This document shows, in pieces, positions 34,256 to 44,275 of a DNA stretch of 64,000 bases. The stretch's first letter is position 1, and every line of letters starts with the position of its first letter. The notes beneath the pieces were generated by a model that did no database searches, had not been told where the DNA came from, and saw nothing but the letters and a program-made list of their open reading frames with translations. The translations under genes and the position numbers were made by a program. Location of the stretch: positions 253,405-317,404 of the forward strand of contig NW_005434591.1 of the NCBI RefSeq assembly GCF_000315625.1, given 5' to 3'. This DNA is from Guillardia theta CCMP2712. Its lineage: Eukaryota; Cryptophyceae; Pyrenomonadales; Geminigeraceae.

Positions 34256-35509
34256 TTAATTTCCATACACAGGCACCGCGGTCGATACACCATCATATTT
34301 GGCTGTAGCTGTCATCGTTGATGCCGGCTTTTGCACATCTGTTGAGTAGCCAATAGTATCGAGCCCATACCTGATACATATGAGAATGCACCCATGTCGA
34401 AAGCTACAAGGCATACCTCTTCACAAAGCTAGCAAACCAGATGTTGTTTGCCTTGAAGTCTGCCAACAGCGCGTGAGCATTTCAACCTCCACAACAAGAT
34501 GCCACCTGTCACTGACTTCAACACTGCAAGCTCCTGTGCCTTCTCCATGGTAGAGGACATGGTCATAGGAGGTCTCAAGTGAGGGTTTGCAGCTGCGAGG
34601 TCTTTCAACCACTTGTGAAGCTCATCTTCGATCTGCCATCGAGTCAGACGGACACAGATTCAGAATCCGCAGGTTGCAACACATACCGCTGGGAACTTGG
34701 GCAAATGCGCTTTTGTGAGTTTTAAGTCCAGTCCGAGATCTCTTGCTTTCTTCAACTTGTTGAGGTAATTAGGTTTCATCATCTGCGAGATGTATGATCT
34801 GCAGCAGCCCAACATGTCCATAGCCTCTTTCGCAGTGATTTCCTTCACGAGAGTCAAACAGGCCTCAATCTGTGATATCCTCTCACGATACCTTGCTCTC
34901 GAGCTTCAAGGCTACTTCCAGGCGTTCTCCAAGGGATATTCTCTTTTCTTTTTCCCTTCTCCTGCTACACCATGAGCTACCAAAAAACGATCACATCGAT
35001 GCATCAATTACGCTTGCTTAGCTCGCATTCCAGCTGAAACTGCAGCTCTCGCCCCAGGAGCACGCTTTCCGAATCTACATGTTGCAATCATTGAGGGAGT
35101 TGAGACTGCACGGAGCTCACCGTCGGTCGATCTTCTTGTTCGCCTCTTCAGCTGAGACGTCTCTCGTAAGAGTTACTGTAGTTCCTCCTCCCGTGGTCAG
35201 AGTCACAGTGGACCCCGTTGGTCCGATGAGTTTCGCGGCGACGAGGGTTGCATCAAGGCCTTCCACTGAATCGTCATCAATCTTAGCAACCACGTCACCG
35301 ATCTGCAATTCTGTCTGTGCTGCGCTCTTGTCCTCCTTGATTCCAGTTATTGTCAGCTTTCCTTCCATGTTGGGCCAAAGCATGAGGCCTACTGTACTTT
35401 GATCCTCAGCAAGAGGAGGTAACGGCTTTGGCGGAGGAGGCATGGGAGCAGCAGCATGGAGGCCAGCAGCATGCCAATCAGCTCTCATGAACTGATGTGG
35501 AGGAGGCAT
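34256..35509 (-). CDS. PDZ-domain protein
   Basis: Six exons: 35509-35121, 35074-35012, about 34903-34687, 34632-34506, 34459-34417 and 34370-34256. All phases fit, giving about 317 residues. The acceptor of exon 3 is ambiguous by up to 12 bases; all choices keep frame. After a Pro-rich start (MPPPPKPLPP) there is one PDZ domain: TVGLMLWPNMEGKLTITGI, ELQIGDVVAKIDDDSVEG and TGSTVTLTTGGGTTVTL. The rest is a helical region (IEACLTLVKEITAKEAMDM; ANPHLRPPMTMSSTMEKAQ) with no known domain, ending TAVPVYGN. Reading on past 35012 would stop at 35008, giving a short 151-residue form, so intron retention could produce a PDZ-only protein. It lies 3.5 kb from the PDZ-phosphatase but on the other strand and is not a copy of it. 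Confidence 0.8.
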
Positions 35510-37605
35510 GATTGCGGTGTTGGATGGTATAGAACACCAGAAGAAGTGATTGGCGGTCCTGATATGACAGTCTGTGACACGGTTGACAGGTGCATCGTTT
35601 CACTCTCGCTGGCCTGCGAGGAAGCAGCTTTCCACAGAGACATTTGTGCTAATTCCTAATGGACGCTGACTTGATATAGGCCAAAGAAGACGATTGGATG
35701 AGATAGGACACAATCCAGGCGAAGAAATAAGCAGTCCTGTCGAGAGAGAAAGATAGATGTCTGCATAACAAACAGTGAATAATGATAACAAAACAATGAT
35801 CAGTTCAAGAAGAGGCCTCGATGTAACAGATCACTACTATGCATTAAAAGTCGAGTACATCGACATCTACCCTACCAGGAGAATGCTTTGAAAAAGCAAC
35901 AATTTCATCGAACGAATACAAGAGTAGCCTCAAAATTCATAATTAGATGCTTGCTATGCCATGATTCGTGATGGAGAGAAACGATCTCAGAAGTCAGTGA
36001 GTGGAGATCTGATGGTGAACGACAAAAAATCTTCCCATGGTTTGAAAATTCACCAACAATCAGATCATTTGCAAAAGAAATGGTGAAAATCGAACAAAAC
36101 AAATATGGACACTGCATCAATGAAGAAAGGAAGGAATGCTATTTGACCAAAGCATGCTGGAACGAGGAATGAGAGGAGAGAGAGAGAGATGAACAAAGTG
36201 ATACGAAGACAGACTGGTGGAGCAGATGATGGAAGTGAATGTAAGGAACAGATCATGAACATAATTTCACAACAGAAAGAATCAGATTCCGCCGTAGACG
36301 CGCGGCATTGCCGGGGGGCGCAGGAGAAACCATGTTGATACAGAACCACCTTTCTCCGGACCCCTCACCCCCTTGATGAGCGTTTTACTTCCCATTCTTC
36401 GATTAGGTACGATGATTGCTTGATTAACATATAATCGTACATAGAGAATCGTAGACCTTGGTAGCCATAAGAACAAGCCTTGTCACCTTTTAGTTATGGG
36501 GTGGTATATTGCAGTGGGTGGGGTGGTGATGCTTGTTGGATTTGAATATTATAACATTGTACTAGGAGTGGGTCAATTATGTACGATTCCCTATTGTCAT
36601 ACAGAAATAATACTGGTACTAAAAAGAGTTATATTTGTTACTGTGAAGGTTGTAACTGTTAGTTTATGGTATTACCAGTGTGATACCTTTTCAATAGTTG
36701 ATTTAATCAGATACAAAAATAATACCATTATCAACAAGTTGTATAAAATTGGTACTGATTATTGTACATAAATTATCTGTCACTCGTAATATCAGTACAA
36801 ACTAATAACTTTTCTCGATTCTTTGGGTACAAAGTGTTTGTGACTAAAACAATATAAAACAATTTAATCTGTTTACTGACCCATCATGTTACTACCACAG
36901 CTCACACAACTAACTACCAATCGGTATCGTTATCCTACTGTTTTTGATTGAGTCACTTCTATCTCGATACACATTTATATCAATTTATTGAAGCTTTTGT
37001 ATATGAATTTCACTTCGCTTCAGTACTACACTTTCTTCTGTCGTACAGAGTTGAGTTGAAAAATTGCTCACACCAAAATCAATTTTTATATTCCCTTACG
37101 AATATATTGGTCAAATTAAATAATTTTCACCGGATCAGCAATGCACGATGATCCGCCGATCAAGGATGACGCGATGATCCTGGGCCCAAACTTTGAAGCC
37201 GGTTCCGAAACTTGGCGGCCGCTATCCCGGAAGCCTTCGCCGAGCGCCCAGCGGCCGTGTTGGAAGCCTGCCAGGAAGGTCCCGGGTACCGTCACTGGGC
37301 TCACTGCTCAGCGGTACGGTACTACGGTACGGTACGCCGGTCCGATCCGACCCGTCACGGCCCCGGAGTCGCCGGAGTGACTGCCGGGACCGTACTTTAC
37401 TCTCGGATCCCACTGAGGCTCGGAGGTCTGTGAGCCTGGGCTCATCTCGAGCAGGCGAAATAAATAGAAAATCTGGTTTGGCAAGTTGAGAAAAAGCCAA
37501 CTAGTAAGCCTGAAGTTGATGACCGCCCAAACTTGAAGTGAACTCCATGGTGAGTTGACGAATACTTTTTATTCGGTAAAACACCGACTTAATTATTGAT
37601 TCAAG
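35510..37605. other. Long intergenic region, AT-rich part then GC island
   Basis: No gene is seen. 35800-36290 is neutral sequence. 36490-37120 is much richer in A/T than the rest of the window and has many GTAC, GGTAC and GTATTAC words. It borders abruptly on a GC-rich island at 37140-37400 with GGTACGG and CGGTACG words. 37500-37600 is the 3' flank of CDC14. Confidence 0.55.
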
Positions 37606-39108
37606 TTAAAATGTACACACGCGCTCCAATCCTTCAAGCGGCGGACTTCCCTTTGGTTTGCAACCTTGTTCGCTCGAGTTTGCCCCAGAGAACAAAACTT
37701 TTCTCTTCTCCCACAAGTATCGGAGCACGCTGTTTTTGTGCTTGGTCGGTGTGGCTGCTGACTGTTGGTTTGGCTGCTTTGTACCTCTGCTATCGACCTG
37801 CTCCTCCGCATGGTTGTTGCTGACATCTCTGTTATCTTGATCGCTCTGATTGGACTCCGTCCTATGATTCATGTGCATGCCCCTGTGGTTGATACTTTCT
37901 GTAATCATGTAGGCCAGCTTCTCAGAATACTCCTTGTCCCCGTATTCTGATTCCCGTTTGCTGATGTCAGCGTTGAAACCCCCAATCCTCTTCCGGCCCA
38001 TCTCATGCAGTATGTCCTGAATGTCTTCCAAGAAATTCTGCTGAGGGCCAATCACACTGCCCGGCCGACAGATTCTCACCCAAGCAATGGCTTCCGCTGC
38101 TGTGAAGGTGTAATGCTTCATGATGTAAATAGCGATTAAAGTTCCCGTCCTTCCTAATCCTGCAAGACAATGCACAGCAATGGTCTTGTTTGTGTTTTCC
38201 GCTATCCTAAGGAATCGGTCAATCACCTGTGCAGGAGGTATGGTACAGTCTGGAAACACGAGGTCGTGGTGTTCGAACCCTCCTTTCAGAAATTCTTCCT
38301 TGGGATACTCAGCGGAATTCAATCGCACGATTGTGCTGACGTCATGGCATCGGAAAACTTCGAAGTAGTCTGAAGGGATGAAGCACAACGCATCGTTGCT
38401 CGTCCGCTTCCCCCTCGGCCCTCGAAACGCCAAGAACTTGCCGGGAACCACCTCATGCATGTCTCCATTGCAGGGGTCCTCGTAATAGAAGTACTCTTCC
38501 TTGTGAAACTCAGCAGGCTTGTAAAGTCCTGCCGCAACGGCTTTGATCAAAGCGGACCAGCAGTCTTCCAACTTGAGGTCATAGGTACTCTTGACCCATG
38601 TAGCATCGCGATAAGGTCGCAGAACCCCCCGTGGCAAACCAGAGAAAATGTGCATTACGTCAAGAACAGAAGCACCCATGTTAAGGACAAGAAATGCTCC
38701 CAAAAGATATACTGCATTTGTCACATGCTCTTTCTCCATGGCTGAGTAAAAGACGATCTTTTTCTTCTCGTAGGCCTTGTCAGATAGCAAGGTCATCAAG
38801 ATGTCACAGAAATGGTGGGTTGTTCCCAGATTGAAAGGACCAAAATCAGCGCAAAATGGTGCATATCGCAGTTTCTTGTTCATCGTGAAGTACTTGTACT
38901 CTTCATCCGACACAGGGCTTGAACGCAGGCACGTAAAGTACAGTCTACCTTCAAGGACAGGCATCAATGTTGAGAAAGGATCCGCTGCACAATTTGAGAG
39001 GAAGAATGGGACTTCATTCTGTTCGTTCAGGAAGAGGAGTATACTCTTGCTAGCAACGGGAGTAGCGGCTGACGAAAGCGCATCCTCCATTGCCCCCCCT
39101 TCACGCAT
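37606..39108 (-). CDS. CDC14: CDC14-type dual-specificity phosphatase
   Basis: A single exon of 500 residues from the ATG at 39108. The N-terminal non-catalytic DSP-like domain is present (YFTCLRSSP, FGPFNLGTTHHFCDIL, YLLGAFLVLNMGAS). The catalytic domain shows FNADI-linked features typical of CDC14: RLNSAEYPKEEFLKGGFEHH, FPDCTIPP as the general-acid loop, and the signature HCLAGLGRTG (Cys near residue 315, CX5R intact), then CRPGSVIGPQQNFL, the CDC14-specific extension. After residue 400 the tail is Ser/Asn/Gln-rich and probably regulatory. CDC14 reverses Cdk phosphorylation at mitotic exit in yeast and acts on cilia and the cytoskeleton in other lineages. Intact; start is the first ATG after the C-rich island. 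Confidence 0.96.
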   Translation of the reverse strand: MREGGAMEDALSSAATPVASKSILLFLNEQNEVPFFLSNCAADPFSTLMPVLEGRLYFTCLRSSPVSDEEYKYFTMNKKLRYAPFCADFGPFNLGTTHHFCDILMTLLSDKAYEKKKIVFYSAMEKEHVTNAVYLLGAFLVLNMGASVLDVMHIFSGLPRGVLRPYRDATWVKSTYDLKLEDCWSALIKAVAAGLYKPAEFHKEEYFYYEDPCNGDMHEVVPGKFLAFRGPRGKRTSNDALCFIPSDYFEVFRCHDVSTIVRLNSAEYPKEEFLKGGFEHHDLVFPDCTIPPAQVIDRFLRIAENTNKTIAVHCLAGLGRTGTLIAIYIMKHYTFTAAEAIAWVRICRPGSVIGPQQNFLEDIQDILHEMGRKRIGGFNADISKRESEYGDKEYSEKLAYMITESINHRGMHMNHRTESNQSDQDNRDVSNNHAEEQVDSRGTKQPNQQSAATPTKHKNSVLRYLWEKRKVLFSGANSSEQGCKPKGSPPLEGLERVCTF

Positions 39109-39620
39109 GTTCGTAACCTGTACCTACGCTGAACCCCCACCCTCTTTTAATGAACCCCCCGAATGATCTCATCACCCGCCTAGAAGTAGCTGGTCCCCTT
39201 CGTCTATAACCCCTACCCCCTATTGATCACCCTTACCCAGTACACTCTACCGGTAGTCATTCCCACTCCTATATCAACATGATTTTTCTTCCCGTGCTCC
39301 CCCTTTTGTGTACCACCACCACCCATGGTTGGTTCGTAGAGTACCCACCCCTATCATGGGACTGTTGCAAGGGCTACCTGTTGATTGTGTGCTCTGCCTA
39401 ACTCCCTACAAATTCACCCCCAAAAGGGGGTAGTCAGTATACAGTAGGGTGGGGTGGGTGAATATTACAATCCCCCACCCAATCCCTGAAATTAACAGGA
39501 CTTGACCCCACCACCACAAACAATAATAATTAACTAACTACCCCACCCCTTCATACACTTTCTACCACCCCACAGGGTCCTAACTCGGACAACAATCTCG
39601 AGTACCCCCACCCCTCCGCC
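39109..39620 (-). promoter_or_regulatory. CCCCTACCC island upstream of CDC14
   Basis: About 500 bases dense in ACCCCC, CCCTACCCC and TACCACCC on the plus strand, so the CDC14 sense strand is G-rich right up to its ATG. Same type as the islands before SF3A1, Nramp and LeuRS. Confidence 0.5.
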
Positions 39621-40585
39621 AAGAGCACGCAGTACGTCTCTGTGGCTGCAGTAGTACAGGCTCGTGGCCCTTTGCCAGTACGTACCGGCCGAGTCAAAAC
39701 CTCGCATTTAGAAACTTTACTTAAAGTTAAGTTAATTATAGTATTGAATCAGCTCAAAATTGAACTTAAGTTTGAGTAAAAAATGTACCGGATTAGGAGA
39801 GCCTTCAGTGACCTCAACTAGGCTTAAAATCTCCGGGTCACACGGGATGATGCCGCATGAGTCAAGTGAAGGCCCTTTACCTTCTTGAGAACCCTCTTCG
39901 CCCGTGCAGTGAGCCAGTGGACACAGCGCCTTTACTCAAACTCCTGTTAAGTTAAACTTGAAAGATCAGTACAGGACAAGCCAACCGGCACCGTCACGCC
40001 CAGTCATGTACGACCGTGGCAGACAGCCTGTCCGACACCGGGACCGTGACGAGCGCCGCCGGTACCGGTCGGGCGCCGCCCGGTCACGACTCGGAGGAGT
40101 CCGATCCGATCACTGCGGCAGTGCGGCGGAGCCGTAACTGGCACGTACCGGGACGCCGGGCTGCAGTGTCCGTCACGTGACTCGGCGCCGGTACGCGGGC
40201 GGCCGCCGCCGACAGGCCGCTGACTCCCGCGGCGGCGCCGCGGCGATCAGCGGCGGCGGCGGCCGTCCGATCATCCGACGGTCGGTCAGGCCAGCCTGGC
40301 AGTGCTCGGCGCGGCGGCCCGGGGCCCGGGTCACGGACCGTCCGGGCCGCGCCCGGCCCGCCCGGCCGCGCGGCGCGGGCCCGGCTGCCGGGGCCCGGCG
40401 TTACTGCCCTGGCCGCCCGTCGGAGACGCGCGGGCCGGCGGCGGCCCGGCCGGTTCGCGGCCCGGCCCGGCGCACGGTTACTGAGGGACTAGACCGGACC
40501 CAAGGACCCCTACCCACAACTTTGGAAGGAAAGTTTCTATTGGTGACCCCTACCCCCACGACAGGGTTCGGGCGGCTCTTCAGCC
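39621..40585. other. Intergenic repeat region
   Basis: No gene is seen. Copies of the TTAACTTAA element lie at 39716-39960, then a very GC-rich island at 39980-40490 with GGCCCGG, CGGCGGC and GTCACGG words, then a short CCCCTACCC stretch at 40505-40558 just before the next ATG. Confidence 0.6.
39716..39960. repeat. Cluster of dispersed TTAACTTAA elements
   Basis: Three copies: 39716-39735 (minus), 39761-39780 (plus) and 39931-39960 (minus, with a five-base insert, followed by GATCAGTAC). Core words TTAACTTAA and TTTGAGTAAA are shared with 19508-19660 and 8451-8476. Confidence 0.8.
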
Positions 40586-41945
40586 ATGGCGGAAGCGAAC
40601 GTCAAGTCGTCCGAGCAGGAGGCGGCGCCGAGCATGAAAATGAAGATAATGCTGCTGACAGTGATGGCAATCATGTTTGCAGCCATCGCCGTCCGCGAAA
40701 GGGGATACGTGACGGTAAGTGTTGGGGGAGAAGCAAAGTGAAAGGGAGCCAACCACTGATATATCATCACAGGTGGAGGAGCTCATTGAACTTGCTGGAT
40801 CCAAGGATGCCATGGTGAAGACTGGACTGGTGCAAAGTGGGGCAGGTTTGCAGTTCGTCACTCCCTCCTGGGACGTTTCGAGCTCTTCGAAGGACGCAAG
40901 ACTAGCTGATCAGATCGCTAAATGGTCAGGTTCGAAGACCAAATTCAAGCCAGCGTCTGGTACGCAGAAGTTGACTCAGGTAGATGACAAGGCTACTAGC
41001 CAGAACATGCTGAAGAAGGAGTTGAGATCTGCGGAGAACACCCTCCGCCTCTCTGACTTCTTGAGCGGTGTCCCCACGGCCAAGGTAGCGAAGCAGATCG
41101 AAGCTCTTGACAGCCACATGGACCCCAAGGATGTGACAGGATGGAAGAAGCGCCTCCCTGATGCAGAGAACAAGAAGCAGGAGGCGAAGAAGGTTGCGAA
41201 GATAATTGAATCTCGCAAGAAGAAGCTCGAAAACGAGCTGACGACTACCAAGGGCCTAGATAGCGATAGAGCAAAGAAGATTCGCAACCAGCTGCAGCTG
41301 CTCTTGGCGAAGAGGGCTGCCTTGAAGAAGATGATCTCGTCTCAGTCGGGTTCGGATCTTCCTCACAGGATCTGGACCTCCAAGAACGTGAAGGATGGCG
41401 ATGCTGACGATGACATGATCAGCCGTCTTGCAAGGAAGTCGGACAAGAGCTCGACTTACGCTCGATGGCTCAAACATGCGGAGAGTCCTCACAAGCCTAA
41501 GCCGATCAAGCACACACTCCATCACCAGAACTTTCCCCGGATTACTGCGGGAGGATACCTTGAGTGGGGTAAATCCGATGCTCACAAGCATCAGGGGGCC
41601 GTCGGAGCGCATGCTGTAGAGAAGGCCAGGACTCAGTCCCTTGCTAGCACGGATGCCTCAGACAAGTAAGAGCTGCAGTCTCACTGTCTGATAGCTGATG
41701 GGTGTGCAGGAAAGACACGAAGCATCACACTGAGAAGAAGCAGGCTGCCTTGAAGAAAGCTTCTGTTGACTACTCCGATCTCCTCAAGGATGCCACGGTA
41801 GATCCAGCCACCGACACGTGGCAGAGCATCCAGCAGCGAGCAGCGTACAAGGTATGACGTCGGCTCCTTCCTCTGCTCATCTCAAGCCTCTTGCCAGGTG
41901 TCGCGATGGATGGGTGGGGGATACGTCCCGGTGTATGGCCGTTAA
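40586..41945 (+). CDS. Single-pass membrane protein with Lys-rich helical domain
   Basis: Four exons: 40586-40714, 40773-41665, 41710-41851 and 41898-41945, with introns of 44-58 nt, phases 0, 2 and 0. About 403 residues. The N-terminus (MAEANVKSSEQEAAPSMK) is followed by one membrane helix (MLLTVMAIMFAAIAV), suggesting a type II or signal-anchored protein. The rest is charged and helical (AKKVAKIIESRKKKLENEL; AKKIRNQLQLLLAKRAALKK), then His/Lys-rich, ending WMGGGYVPVYGR. No catalytic motif or known family recognised. It converges on ALG11, with 45 bases between the two stops, so the 3' untranslated regions must overlap. Confidence 0.78.
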
Positions 41946-41990
41946 CGAGACGAAAGAATACTTGTTTATTGATGTGTAAGAATATACAGC

Positions 41991-43800
41991 TTAGCCCCTC
42001 AAGATCACAAGAGAATCCTTTTTATGCACAGCAAGAACTTCTGCTGGAAAACTGTTCGAACAGTCAAACTCTTGAGATAGAGGCTTCATCAGCTGACCTT
42101 CATCGGAAAATCTGGTGACGGAGTTCTGAGTGACAGATTCATGTCGTCAGAGCAGAAGGTCGACATCTAATTCAAATCACTCACCCTTGCGTTCCCTTGA
42201 ATCTCTGCAAGCTCGCTAGACGGAAGCCCCAAAACCTTGACAGCAAATCAGGAACAAATGAACACACACGTGCGGTCAAGCAAGTGACTGCAGAAGAAGG
42301 GGCAACGTGCTTGCCTTCCTCATATGCTCTGCATACTCCTCCTCTGTGGATGCTAAGAAACCAGTCGGCGAGCCCTGGTAAGGGATTACAATGTCCGCCT
42401 TCGGACCACCTGCGTCACGTCTCATCCCTGCTCCTCTGTTGCCCCTGTCCGACCTGTGTCGTGCGCGATTGGGATCACTCCCGATGCCATGAATTCCACT
42501 ATGTTGATGCCGAAGTGCTCGTTCCACATGGTGTGCAGGCCAGCCTGGGAGAGGGTGAGGGAGCGCTTCCTGTGGTGCGGGAGGCAAGCAGGGTACCTTC
42601 GCCCTCCTCAGCCATCTGTCCTTGAGCTCGGGCCATGGCACGTTTGTCAAGACCTTGAGAGAGTGTCAGCTGAGGTGTCAGCTGGGCAGCCTGTGGTACT
42701 CACTGAGACATGGTCAGAAAGCTCGAGATCCGAGACGTGCTGGCGCAGATCCCTCACTCGCCGCTCGTCCTGTCCGAATCTCAACGCTCTCCCCTTGCTC
42801 CATCCTCCTACTGGCTTACCTCGGCGTTCCTGCAGCTCCCGATGATGGCTAGGTGCACGTCTCTGACCCCGAGCTTCAGCAGGTGTTGGATGGACTTGAG
42901 CTGCAGCAAGTGGTTCTTCTCCGGCCTGAACTGACCCAGGGAGATCACGAGGTCCTCACGGCCCCCAAAGGCGATCCCTTGCAGCTTGTCCGTGTTGCAT
43001 GGCGGATAGACGATGTCGGGGAGCACCTTCCAGATGCTCTGCACGTGGCCCTTGGTCCAGGTTGAGTTGCACATGGTAACTTCAGCGCATCTCCCGCAAA
43101 AACCATAGACCAAGGCAAACATCTTGTAGTAGAGCAGCTTGAGGGAGGAGAGGAGGGCGGAGTTTGAGATAACCCTTCTATTGTTGTAAGAGGCTTCTCT
43201 CCTCGAGACCAAGGACAGCATGTCGCAGCTGATCGTCGGGTAGTGCACGTAGCATCCAACACGACAGCCGAAGAGAAAGCGTGCGACAGGGTAGGTGAAA
43301 GCTCCTCCCATGGTATCCACAAACACTCCAGGATTCAACCTTACGAGGCACTCGATGCTCAGCAAGGCTCCTCCGACGCTTTGACCCAGCAGAGTGAGCA
43401 CGGGATACATCCGAGCTTCCAGGAGCACTCTGCAGGAGATATACACGATCTGCACACGCTCTCCATGCAGCTCGAATCCAAACCTCTCCTTGGCTTTCGC
43501 AAGTATCTCCTCCTTGCTCGCTCGATCCCCCGTGTATACCGCAATCAGCCTTTTGCTGTCCTCTCTCAGTAGCGCCTGAATGGCACACCACAGCACTCGC
43601 TCTCCTCCCCCTCCATCGTTGCAGTAAGGATGAAAGAACCCTGTGAATAGTCAGTCGATCGCAGCGCTCGAATGGAGACGGGGGAGAGCAGGAAGAAGTC
43701 ACCTATCACGTTCCTCTTCCTTCTTGACCTCATCAAGATAGCCATTGCAATCATCAACACGATCATCATCATCAGAACTGCCACTACAAATGACAGCATG

Positions 43801-43831
<31 letters not shown>

Positions 43832-43832
43832 T
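41991..43832 (-). CDS. ALG11: GDP-Man:Man3GlcNAc2-PP-dolichol alpha-1,2-mannosyltransferase
   Basis: Nine exons: 43832-43703, 43640-42820, 42769-42704, 42653-42597, 42544-42454, 42409-42315, 42235-42185, 42125-42098 and 42043-41991. All phases agree, giving 463 residues; human ALG11 has 492. The chosen start ([13 protein letters not shown], ten Ala from a GCC repeat) precedes a membrane anchor; an upstream ATG at 43973 would add 47 Gly-rich residues from the C-rich island and is less likely. Motifs: [61 protein letters not shown], and the GT4 EX7E motif in [15 protein letters not shown]. It adds the fourth and fifth mannoses to the lipid-linked N-glycan on the cytosolic face of the ER. Intron 42236-42314 appears to use a GC donor (AAG|GCAAGC). 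Confidence 0.94.
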
Positions 43833-44275
43833 GGATGGCTCCAATCCCCCCGAAACCATTAGCATACCCTCATCCCCAACTTCGGACATACCCACCCCCC
43901 TGCTCACTCCCATCCCACCCCCCGTTGGTTTGCATACCCTACTCTGACTACCCCCACCCATATTTTGTACCATCAGCAGTTATTGTAAAAGAAAATCACC
44001 ACCACCACCCATACATTTATCACAGGGTGCTGGTGGTAACCCTACCATATGAATTTACCACAACTCTGTATCTAATATACCCCCTCTTTATTACCAGCAT
44101 ACTTCCAGCTCCTACTCCTCCACTGGTACCCTTGGACACAATACACTACCCGTGTTCAATTTACCTCACCCGTACCTCATGTACCCCTACCCCCATGAAA
44201 TCCACTTCCACCCACCCCAAACACTCATGTATCTGACTAGAAGTACCCCATTCCATACGATTCCACCTGCAGCCC
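43833..44275. promoter_or_regulatory. Divergent CCCCTACCC island between ALG11 and glycosidase genes
   Basis: Rich in CCCACCCC, CTACCCCC and ACCACC words on the plus strand, shared by two divergent genes. G-rich relative to ALG11, C-rich relative to the glycosidase gene. Confidence 0.45.

Noticed and set aside
34870-34891. A 22-nt intron in the PDZ gene
   Set aside because: Too short for this genome; a longer intron from 35011 with an acceptor at about 34891-34904 keeps the same phase.
39109-39620. CCCCTACCC run as an internal telomere
   Set aside because: Units are irregular, not a fixed-period repeat, and similar runs precede many genes, so a promoter-linked element fits better.
40177-40818. 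213-codon Arg/Ala/Gly-rich plus frame
   Set aside because: GC-island translation that overlaps, in another frame, the first exon of the membrane-protein gene.
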